A stretch of DNA of 5,809 nucleotides from an uncultured Mollicutes bacterium (GTDB lineage: Bacteria > Bacillota_I > Bacilli_A > RFN20 > CAG-826), in NCBI GenBank assembly GCA_900545015.1, contig UQXJ01000052.1, positions 1 through 5,809 of the forward strand, in the 5' to 3' direction. This document shows, piece after piece, positions 1-5,757 of the stretch; position 1 is the first letter of the stretch; every line of letters starts with the position of its first letter. Under the pieces are notes generated by a model, which had not been told where the DNA came from, searched no databases, and saw only the letters and a list, made by a program, of their open reading frames with translations. A program made the translations under genes and the position numbers.

Positions 1-25
1 TACTTTCATAAATTTTCATGTATAT

Positions 26-49
26 TTTTACACTTTAAAGTGTGTAAAA
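26..49. promoter_or_regulatory. Palindromic operator candidate inside promoter P1
   Basis: The sequence holds a perfect 14-base palindrome, ACACTTTAAAGTGT (30-43). Overlapping it is a wider dyad of 8-base arms, TTTTACAC (26-33) and GTGTAAAA (42-49), separated by 8 bases; the two dyads are centred one base apart. The element covers the -35 box and nearly all of the spacer of P1. A dimeric repressor bound here would block RNA polymerase. I cannot name the regulator: it does not match a CodY box or another operator I know well. It is unlikely to be a terminator for an upstream gene on the + strand, because no U-run follows the right arm. Confidence 0.45.
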
Positions 50-55
50 TAAAAT
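27..55 (+). promoter_or_regulatory. Predicted sigma-A promoter P1 of the transporter operon
   Basis: A -35 element TTTACA (27-32, 5 of 6 matches to TTGACA) is followed after exactly 17 bases by a -10 element TAAAAT (50-55, 5 of 6 matches to TATAAT). Transcription would begin near base 62 and give a leader of about 140 nucleotides before the lipoprotein start codon. A dyad-symmetric element lies on the -35 end and spacer, which is a usual place for a repressor site. The region is very A/T-rich, so chance matches are possible; the exact spacing and the overlapping palindrome favour a real promoter. Confidence 0.6.
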
Positions 56-95
56 AACAAATGTAGGAGATATTAAGTTTACACAATTAGAAAAG

Positions 96-179
96 ATGGC
101 ACAAAACGAGTTAAACTTGCAAAAAAACATTCGTGTGTAGTGTTTTGCCATATAACTAGATCCCTATAATTTGATAGTT
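96..179 (+). other. Structured leader candidate with alternative pairings
   Basis: Within the 5' leader expected from P1, the stretch 141-151 can pair with two different partners. One is distal: ATGG and CAAAAC (96-107, with a 2-base bulge) against GTTTTG and CCAT (142-151). The other is proximal: GCAAAA (119-124) against TTTTGC (143-148), extended by ACA/TGT. Further on, AACTA (154-158) can pair with TAGTT (175-179), followed by a pyrimidine-rich stretch. The stems are A/U-rich and weak. I see no signature of the purine, preQ1, guanidine or ZTP riboswitches. The drawing is hypothetical. Confidence 0.15.
145..170 (+). promoter_or_regulatory. Possible second promoter P2 close to the lipoprotein gene
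   Basis: A perfect TATAAT stands at 165-170, and TTGCCA (145-150) matches the -35 consensus at 5 of 6 bases. The spacer is only 14 bases, shorter than the normal 16-18, and shifting the -35 box to allow a normal spacer lowers its match sharply. If used, it would start transcription near base 177 and leave a leader of about 25 bases with little beyond the ribosome binding site. It could instead be a chance hit in A/T-rich leader DNA downstream of P1. Confidence 0.25.
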
Positions 180-189
180 TTCTTTCATG

Positions 190-195
190 AGGAGG
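190..195 (+). promoter_or_regulatory. Ribosome binding site that fixes the lipoprotein start
   Basis: AGGAGG lies 6 bases before the ATG at 202. An in-frame ATG at 187 lies just upstream of this site; using it would place the ribosome binding site inside the gene and add MRRIN ahead of a normal lysine-rich signal peptide. The start at 202 is therefore preferred. Confidence 0.9.
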
Positions 196-201
196 ATAAA
201 T

Positions 202-1536
202 ATGAAGAAAAACAAAACTGGAATTCTTGCATTAGGATTATTTGCAGTCGTTGGCATGATGACATCATGTGGTGGTGGTAAAACTGAAGATGGTGGCGAT
301 AAAGTTGAAGAAGTTAAATTTACAGAACTTAAAGAAACTACAATCGGTACAAAAGATAAAGTTGATGCAAATAAATTAGCTGACTATTCAGAAACAAATC
401 CATTAAAGATTGCTCTTGTTACAGATAGTGGAACACTTGATGATCACTCATTTAATGAATCTTCATGGAAAGGTGTTAATGAATTTGCTGTTAAAAATGG
501 TGGCGGAAAAGTTGATGCTACTACAAAAACTGTCAATACAGGTAAAATTCAAACTAAATATTATCAACCTACAAAAGAAGGCGATGATATTACAAATACA
601 ACAAGATTAAATGCTATGAAAGCAGCAGTTTCTTGGGGTGCTAAAGTTATCGTTTTACCAGGATACTTATTCCAAACATCAATTAAAAACGCTATTGAAG
701 ATAAAGATGCAACATTTAAAGATGTTAAGATTTTAGCTCTTGACTGTGTTAACCAAGATAATGAAACATACAAAGAATTTGCTTTCAATGATAACGTTAC
801 ATCTGTTATTTATAGAGAAGAACAAGCTGGATTCTTAGCAGGTTATGGTGCTGTTAAAGAAGGTATGACAAAACTTGGATTTATCGGTGGTATGGCTGTT
901 CCTGCTGTTGTTAGATACGGTTCAGGATATGTTCAAGGTGCTGCTAAAGCTGCTGAAGAATTAAAACTTGAAAATCCAGTCGAAATGCAATATTACTATG
1001 CTGGACAATTTGCTCCTACAGCTGAAGCTCAAAACTATGCTAATACATGGTATAAAAAAGGAACTCAAGCAATCTTTGCTTGTGGTGGTGCTGTCTATCA
1101 ATCAGTTACAACAGCTGCTGCTCAAAATACTGGTGCTAAATGGATTGGCGTCGATGTTAACCAACATGCTGATACAACTTTAGGAACTGCAACATTAGAT
1201 GCTTTAATGACATCAGCAATGAAGAACTTAACTATGAGCGTTGAAGTCATGTTAACTTCATATGTCGATAATGGCTTTGCTTGGAAAGATACTTATAAAG
1301 CAAAAGTTATTACAGTTGGCGCTCAATCATCTATGTGTAAGTTACCTACACCTGAAGAAGATGGCGATGCAACTTGCTGGGGATTCAAGAAATTCACTCT
1401 TGATGAATACAAGAAAGTTAACGAAGGCTTAAAGAACGGTTCAATTAAAGTTAATAGCAATTCAGATAATGAAGAATTAACATCAAAGAACTTTGGATTA
1501 AGCAAGAAAGTTATTAAAGTTAACTACATTGCATAA
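202..1536 (+). CDS. nupN: BMP-family nucleoside-binding lipoprotein of an ABC importer
   Basis: This is the extracytoplasmic substrate-binding protein of a nucleoside importer, 444 residues from the ATG at 202. Residues 1-22 form a lipoprotein signal peptide (lysine-rich start, hydrophobic core, lipobox M-T-S-C), so Cys23 would be lipidated and anchor the protein to the outer face of the membrane. An acidic, glycine- and lysine-rich linker leads to the PnrA/BMP fold. Family hallmarks seen are DSGTLDDHSFN (75-85), the segment GFIGGMAVP followed by a G-x-V-x-G run (226-246), the ACGGAVYQS loop (293-301) and GVDVNQ (316-321, usually GVDxDQ). It is longer than the roughly 360-residue Bacillus homologue because of the linker and extra C-terminal sequence. 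Known members bind purine nucleosides (T. pallidum PnrA, B. subtilis NupN); the exact ligand here is inferred. It heads the operon and is followed by an internal hairpin. The symbol is by analogy; such genes are also called bmpA or nupA. Confidence 0.93.
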   Translation: MKKNKTGILALGLFAVVGMMTSCGGGKTEDGGDKVEEVKFTELKETTIGTKDKVDANKLADYSETNPLKIALVTDSGTLDDHSFNESSWKGVNEFAVKNGGGKVDATTKTVNTGKIQTKYYQPTKEGDDITNTTRLNAMKAAVSWGAKVIVLPGYLFQTSIKNAIEDKDATFKDVKILALDCVNQDNETYKEFAFNDNVTSVIYREEQAGFLAGYGAVKEGMTKLGFIGGMAVPAVVRYGSGYVQGAAKAAEELKLENPVEMQYYYAGQFAPTAEAQNYANTWYKKGTQAIFACGGAVYQSVTTAAAQNTGAKWIGVDVNQHADTTLGTATLDALMTSAMKNLTMSVEVMLTSYVDNGFAWKDTYKAKVITVGAQSSMCKLPTPEEDGDATCWGFKKFTLDEYKKVNEGLKNGSIKVNSNSDNEELTSKNFGLSKKVIKVNYIA

Positions 1537-1552
1537 TTAAACTTTTAAATTT

Positions 1553-1587
1553 AGCATGCTGTGGAGTAATATCCACAGCATGTTTTT
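1553..1587 (+). terminator. Intergenic hairpin, partial terminator after the lipoprotein gene
   Basis: CATGCTGTGGA (1555-1565) pairs perfectly with TCCACAGCATG (1572-1582) around a 6-base loop, GTAATA. A G-U and an A-U pair can extend the base, and TTTTT follows at 1583-1587. This is an intrinsic-terminator shape, yet the next gene starts only about 21 bases later and no clear promoter lies between, so I infer partial read-through. That would give more binding protein than ATPase and permeases, as in many ABC importer operons. The hairpin could also stabilise the 3' end of the short lipoprotein mRNA. Confidence 0.8.
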
Positions 1588-1608
1588 CAAAAAAAGGCAG
1601 GATAAAAA

Positions 1609-3555
1609 ATGGAAAATAATGTAATTGAAATGGTAGGCATAACCAAAAGTTTTCCAGGCATTAAAGCTAATGATAATATCAGCTTAACTCTTAAAAAAGG
1701 CGAAATTCATGCTTTATTAGGAGAAAATGGTGCAGGTAAATCAACACTTATGTCTATACTTTTTGGACTTTATGAGCCTGATGAAGGCAAAATTTTTGTT
1801 AATGGAATTGAAACAAAAATTAAAAATCCAAATGAAGCAACAAAATTCGGCATAGGAATGGTTCACCAACATTTTAAACTTGTTGAATGTTATACTGCCT
1901 TGCAAAATATTATTCTAGGTTATGAACCAACAAAATTTGGCTTTTTAAGACCTTCGCAAGTTAAGCAATCAATCATTGATCTTTGCAAGAAATATAAATT
2001 TAATATTGATATTAATGAAAAGATTGAAAATATGTCTGTCGGAGATCAACAAAAAGTTGAAATTCTTAAAATGCTTTATAGAAAGAATGACATTTTAATT
2101 TTTGATGAACCAACTGCGGTTTTGACGCCTCAAGAAATTGATGACTTAATGGAGTCAATGAAAGAACTTGTTAAAGAAGGAAAATCAATTCTTTTTATTT
2201 CTCATAAACTTAATGAAATTATGAAAGTAGCTGATGAAGTTACTGTTTTAAGAAAAGGAAAAGTTGTTGGTAATCTTCAAGTTAAAGATACAAACGTTCA
2301 TGAATTATCTAAACTTATGGTTGGAAGAGATGTTGAACTTGTTACACAAAAAGATGAATGCAAACCTGGTGATTTAATTTTAGAAGTTAAAAATCTTAAT
2401 GTTTATAATGAAGAAAAGAAAAAAGAAACAGTTAAGAATTTAAGCCTTAATGTTAGAGCTGGCGAAATTGTATGTCTTGCTGGTATTGAAGGAAACGGAC
2501 AAACAGATTTAGTATACGCAATTACTGGACTTGAAAAAGTTAAGAGTGGAGAGATTGTTTTACATAATGTCGATAGATATCATTATTCTAAAAAGATACT
2601 TGAGTCAAAAGAAAAAGAAAACAAGACTTTTAAAGATAAGTGCAATTTAGTTTTAAATTATTTATCTAAAGCAATGAAAACTATTGGCCTTGATGTAAAA
2701 ACTTTCTTCCATAATATTTTTTCTTATATTAAATTCGGATTAGAAACAGCAAGAGTATGGATTACAAATCAATTCTATAAATTAGGATTTTTAATTTCTA
2801 CAAAAGTTTTTAAAAAGACCACTGTTACTGATAAGAAAACTGGTGCTAAAATTGAAAAAACCTGCAAAAAGGCAATATTTAGTGAAAAATCAGTACTTAA
2901 TCAGTACAAATATAGTAAGATTTTATCAAAAAAAGAGTATGAAAATCTTCCTAGATATTATGATGCTCATCTTGAAAATTTATCTATTAGAGATAGAAGC
3001 AAAGCAGGAATTTCTCATATTCCAGAAGATAGGCATAAGCATGGCTTAGTACTTGATTTTAACTTAAGAGACAACATTGTTTTACAAAAATATTTTGAAC
3101 CTGATTTCGAAAAATTTGGTTTTATCGATAATAAATCAAAATTAAAATATGCAAATGAAATCATAGATAAATATGATGTTCGTAGTGGTAGCGGAGCATT
3201 TTCTATTGCTAGAAGTATGAGTGGCGGAAACCAACAAAAAGCTATTTTAGGTAGAGAAATTGATCGTGGAACTCCTTTACTAATCGCTGTCCAACCTACA
3301 AGAGGACTTGACGTTGGTGCTATTGAACACATCCATAAAAATATTATTAAGAGTCGTGATGAAGGACACGCTGTTCTTCTTGTTTCACTTGAATTAGATG
3401 AAGTTATGAACCTTAGTGATGTAATTTTAGTTATGTACAATGGCGAAATTGTAGCTAAGCTTGATCCAAAGAAGACAAATGTTAATGAAATTGGTCTTTA
3501 TATGAGTGGAGCAAAAAAAATGAGTGAAGAAGAAATGAAAGGAGAAATAAAATAA
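1609..3555 (+). CDS. nupO: Nucleoside ABC importer, double ATP-binding protein with insertion
   Basis: This cytoplasmic ATPase energises nucleoside uptake; 648 residues hold two nucleotide-binding domains in tandem. Domain 1 is intact: Walker A GENGAGKST (38-46), Q-loop Gln87, signature MSVGDQQ (142-148), Walker B ILIFDEPTA (162-170, Glu167) and switch His199. Domain 2 is degenerate: GIEGNGQT (292-299) lacks the Walker A lysine, the signature MSGGNQQ (537-543) is kept, IAVQPTRGLD (559-568) has Gln562 for the catalytic Glu, and Leu594 replaces the switch His. Loss of these residues, and the xQPTRGLD form, are typical of the YufO/NupO family rather than damage. The usual length is about 510 residues; the excess is one insertion at about 323-454. 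An AGGCAGGA site (1595-1602) lies 6 bases before the ATG. The 3' end contains the permease ribosome binding site, and its stop shares a base with the next start. Confidence 0.95.
   Translation: MENNVIEMVGITKSFPGIKANDNISLTLKKGEIHALLGENGAGKSTLMSILFGLYEPDEGKIFVNGIETKIKNPNEATKFGIGMVHQHFKLVECYTALQNIILGYEPTKFGFLRPSQVKQSIIDLCKKYKFNIDINEKIENMSVGDQQKVEILKMLYRKNDILIFDEPTAVLTPQEIDDLMESMKELVKEGKSILFISHKLNEIMKVADEVTVLRKGKVVGNLQVKDTNVHELSKLMVGRDVELVTQKDECKPGDLILEVKNLNVYNEEKKKETVKNLSLNVRAGEIVCLAGIEGNGQTDLVYAITGLEKVKSGEIVLHNVDRYHYSKKILESKEKENKTFKDKCNLVLNYLSKAMKTIGLDVKTFFHNIFSYIKFGLETARVWITNQFYKLGFLISTKVFKKTTVTDKKTGAKIEKTCKKAIFSEKSVLNQYKYSKILSKKEYENLPRYYDAHLENLSIRDRSKAGISHIPEDRHKHGLVLDFNLRDNIVLQKYFEPDFEKFGFIDNKSKLKYANEIIDKYDVRSGSGAFSIARSMSGGNQQKAILGREIDRGTPLLIAVQPTRGLDVGAIEHIHKNIIKSRDEGHAVLLVSLELDEVMNLSDVILVMYNGEIVAKLDPKKTNVNEIGLYMSGAKKMSEEEMKGEIK
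2575..2970 (+). other. Unrecognised 130-residue insertion in NupO domain 2
   Basis: Residues about 323-454 of the ATPase have no counterpart in the NupO family as I know it, where GxIxLxGxD is followed almost directly by a segment like LENLSIRDRSKAGISHIPEDR. The insert is in frame and has the same codon style as the gene. It is strongly basic: I count 29 Lys/Arg against 12 Asp/Glu. Its middle (about 347-401) is rich in Phe, Tyr, Trp and Ile in a pattern suggesting amphipathic helices rather than a full membrane span. A threonine- and lysine-rich stretch follows (403-421), with Cys345 and Cys419 in the insert. Similar peptides lie near both ends: YHYSKKILESKEKEN (324-338) and YKYSKILSKKEYEN (433-446). 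Boundaries are good to a few residues. No function is assigned. Confidence 0.8.
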
Positions 3556-4706
3556 TGGAAAAAACTAAGAAAAAAAGATCGTTTTCATTTCTAACTGCCT
3601 TTTTCAAAAGTGATGCTCTAAGAAATGTTAAATCTAGTTTAATTTGTATCTTAATTGGTGTCTTATTTGGATTTATTTTAATGCTTGCACTTGATCCAGA
3701 AAAAGCAATTGCTGGTCTTGGTGCTTTATTTACATCTGGATTTAAGTCAACGGATAATATAAATCAATTTATTACTGCAGCAATTCCTATGATGCTTGCT
3801 GGTTTAAGTATTTCTTTTTCATTTAAATTAGGATTATTTAACATTGGAATTACTGGCCAAGTTGCTCTTGGAGCATTTTGTGCGATACTTTGTGGATTAA
3901 GCGGAGCAAATTGGTTTGTTTGCCTTTTAGTTGGTGGACTTGCAGGTGCTCTTGGTGGATTAATTGTTGGAATTTTAAAAGCAAAATTCAACGTTAATGA
4001 AGTCTTATCAGGAATTATGCTTAACTGGATTTTCTATTATATTATCGGTATGTGTGGAAACATTGCTGTTCCTGGTGCATTTAAAGATAGATTAACAAAA
4101 GATTATCTTTCAGCACTACCAGTAACAGCAAGAATGCCTTCTTTAGGATTTGAATCATTACCTAATGTTAGCTGGGGATTAATTATTGCAATTATTATCA
4201 TTATTATTGTTCAAATTGTATTAAATAGAACAACATTTGGCTTCGAACTTAAAATGAGCGGAACAAATAAAGAAGCAGCTAAATATGCTGGTGTTAATCA
4301 AACAAAAAGTATTATTTTAGCTTTAACTATTTCTGGATTTGTTGCAGGAATTGCTGGATATATGATTTTTGCGACACCAAATGATCCAAGAAAATTCCTT
4401 TGGAGTAGTAATGGAAATTCACTTTTAAGTGATGGCTTTAATGGCATTAGTGTTTCACTTATTGCTCAAAATAGTCCAATTGGATGTATCCTTTCATCAA
4501 TGCTTTTAACCTATATTGATACTGCAACGCCAGACTTAAAGACTGTTTCTGATTTATATAACATACATTATTGTGAATTAATTAAGTCAATTATTATTTA
4601 TGTCGCAGCTCTTTCATCCTTTATTTCATTAATGCTTAAAAAACTTGATTATAAAATTGTTGAATCTTTTAATAGACCTCAAAAGATAAATAAGGAGGGC
4701 AAATAA
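3555..4706 (+). CDS. nupP: Nucleoside ABC importer permease 1
   Basis: This integral membrane subunit (383 residues, branched-chain/ribose-type permease family) forms half of the nucleoside channel with the next gene's product. A lysine-rich cytoplasmic N-terminus (1-25) precedes about nine hydrophobic segments, roughly at 27-46, 72-90, 93-113, 119-141, 152-172, 206-223, 252-272, 297-319 and 341-360. Family landmarks are GLFNIGITGQ (93-102), NEVLSGIMLNW (148-158), the cytoplasmic coupling region GFELKMSGTNKEAAKYAGV (229-247) and DGFNGISVSLIAQNSPIG (293-310). The FNIG-x-x-GQ motif has Ile-Thr where many relatives have a Glu. Residues 210-223 include a run of six isoleucines. Its ATG overlaps the ATPase stop (TAATG) and is served by AAAGGAGA (3538-3545) inside the upstream gene, which indicates translational coupling. 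Confidence 0.94.
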   Translation: MEKTKKKRSFSFLTAFFKSDALRNVKSSLICILIGVLFGFILMLALDPEKAIAGLGALFTSGFKSTDNINQFITAAIPMMLAGLSISFSFKLGLFNIGITGQVALGAFCAILCGLSGANWFVCLLVGGLAGALGGLIVGILKAKFNVNEVLSGIMLNWIFYYIIGMCGNIAVPGAFKDRLTKDYLSALPVTARMPSLGFESLPNVSWGLIIAIIIIIIVQIVLNRTTFGFELKMSGTNKEAAKYAGVNQTKSIILALTISGFVAGIAGYMIFATPNDPRKFLWSSNGNSLLSDGFNGISVSLIAQNSPIGCILSSMLLTYIDTATPDLKTVSDLYNIHYCELIKSIIIYVAALSSFISLMLKKLDYKIVESFNRPQKINKEGK

Positions 4707-4707
4707 T

Positions 4708-5736
4708 ATGAGTGCTGGAGTAATTATTGGTGGCTTCGTATTTTATTTCTTAATATATGCCATTGGATTTGTTTTAGGTTCGTATGGTGGTATGTTCTCC
4801 GAATGCTCTGGTGTTATTAATATCGCATTAGAAGGTTCGATGGTTGTTGGAGCTTTTAGTGGATTAATTTTCTTACAAATGATGGCTAAATTCCTTCCTG
4901 AAACAATTTGGTTAACTTCAACTGTTGGAGGAGTTACGCTGCTATATTTCTTGGCTGCTCTTGTTTCAATAGTTTTTTCAATCATTTTCTCATTCTTACT
5001 TTCCTTTGTTTCAATTAAATTAAAAGCTGATCAAACTATCGTTGGAACAGCTTTAAATACAGTTGCTGTTGCAGTTTGTACAATTGTTAACACATTTATT
5101 ACAGGAAAAGAAAATACTGAAGTTGATAATGTTAATTTATTTAAGTCGATTAATTTTAATGTAAATACTGGCGTTGAATTTATAGATAGTGCTTTTAGTG
5201 GATTAAATATTTCGATTCTTATTGGACTTATTGTAATTATTGTCTTATGGCTTGTTATGAACAAGATGAGATTTGGTTTAAGACTTAGAGCATGTGGAGA
5301 AAATCCAGGTGCTGCAGATAGTGTTGGAATTAATGTTTCAAGAATGAGATATCTTGGAACTATGATTGGCTCAGCAGCTGCTGGACTTGGTGGATTCATT
5401 ATCTTCTCTAATTTACCACTTGGAAGTTGGAACATAAGTGCATTAGGTATTGGCTTCTTAGTTCTTGCAATTGAAATTTTTGGCAACTGGAAAGCAACAA
5501 ATATTTTATTTGGCTCATTATTCTTCGCATTCTTCTTTGCATTTGCTCCTGTCTTCACATCAAACGTTATGAGCGATCCAGACATTAATGATGCTATTAA
5601 AGGTACAATTTTTGGAACAAAAGCATTCTATTACATGCTTCCATATTTAATTGCATTCTTAACATTAATTGTATTTTCTAAGAAGAGTAGAGCACCAAAA
5701 GCTGAAGGAAAACCTTATGATAAATCTACAAGATAG
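4708..5736 (+). CDS. nupQ: Nucleoside ABC importer permease 2
   Basis: This is the second membrane subunit of the importer, 342 residues, shorter than its partner as usual for the NupQ/YufQ type. It is almost entirely hydrophobic, with roughly eight to ten membrane segments. Landmarks are SGVINIALEGSMVVGAF (34-50, keeping the conserved Glu42), ADQTIVGTALN (107-117), the coupling region FGLRLRACGENPGAADSVGI (189-208) and GIGFLVLAIEIFGNW (247-261), which corresponds to the family's GxGFxALAxxIFGxW. A loop at about 130-165 likely faces outside. The C-terminus is a short lysine-rich cytoplasmic tail. A strong AAGGAGGG site (4692-4699), inside the end of nupP, lies about 9 bases before the ATG, and only one base separates the nupP stop from it, so co-translation is expected. 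The stop codon lies inside the terminator stem. Confidence 0.94.
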   Translation: MSAGVIIGGFVFYFLIYAIGFVLGSYGGMFSECSGVINIALEGSMVVGAFSGLIFLQMMAKFLPETIWLTSTVGGVTLLYFLAALVSIVFSIIFSFLLSFVSIKLKADQTIVGTALNTVAVAVCTIVNTFITGKENTEVDNVNLFKSINFNVNTGVEFIDSAFSGLNISILIGLIVIIVLWLVMNKMRFGLRLRACGENPGAADSVGINVSRMRYLGTMIGSAAAGLGGFIIFSNLPLGSWNISALGIGFLVLAIEIFGNWKATNILFGSLFFAFFFAFAPVFTSNVMSDPDINDAIKGTIFGTKAFYYMLPYLIAFLTLIVFSKKSRAPKAEGKPYDKSTR

Positions 5737-5757
5737 GCGGGCGCCTATCTTTTCTTT
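5730..5757 (+). terminator. Intrinsic terminator at the end of the operon
   Basis: AGATAGGC (5731-5738) pairs perfectly with GCCTATCT (5743-5750) around a GGGC loop; an A-T pair (5730/5751) extends the stem, and the pyrimidine-rich tail TTTTCTTT follows. The last sense codon (AGA) and the stop TAG of nupQ form the start of the left arm, so a ribosome finishing the gene would cover the hairpin. The stem is the most G/C-rich spot nearby. Confidence 0.85.

Noticed and set aside
11..25. CodY box upstream of P1, as expected for nupNOPQ-like operons
   Set aside because: AATTTTCATG matches the first half of the CodY consensus, but the second half fails, with about five mismatches over 15 bases.
60..186. 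Purine riboswitch upstream of the nucleoside transporter
   Set aside because: The hallmark loop and junction segments (such as GATATGG, GTTTCTACC, CCGTAAA) are absent.
187..201. In-frame ATG at 187 as the lipoprotein start
   Set aside because: It would put the AGGAGG ribosome binding site inside the gene and add Arg-Arg ahead of a signal peptide that is already normal from 202.
3015..3440. Minus-strand open frame of 141 codons opposite the ATPase gene
   Set aside because: It lies antisense to the conserved second-domain motifs, its composition is unnatural (serine- and proline-rich), and it has no promoter or neighbours on that strand.
1609..3555. Ribose or other sugar importer (RbsA-type) as an alternative identity
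   Set aside because: The GxEGNGQT and xQPTRGLD motifs, two unequal permeases and a BMP/PnrA-type binding protein point to the nucleoside subfamily, not to RbsA/RbsC/RbsB.
1609..3555. Missing Walker A Lys, catalytic Glu and switch His in the second ATPase domain as a sign of gene decay
   Set aside because: These losses are standard in the family, the frame is intact and domain 1 has all catalytic residues.
5031..5585. Long open frame (184 codons) on the minus strand opposite the permease 2 gene
   Set aside because: It mirrors a strongly conserved permease gene. Low use of TTA, CTA and TCA triplets in the right phase explains the lack of stops, and its translation looks like no family I know.
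202..5736. Mycoplasma-type genetic code (TGA as Trp)
   Set aside because: All four genes read full length with the standard code, tryptophans are encoded by TGG, and no in-frame TGA occurs.
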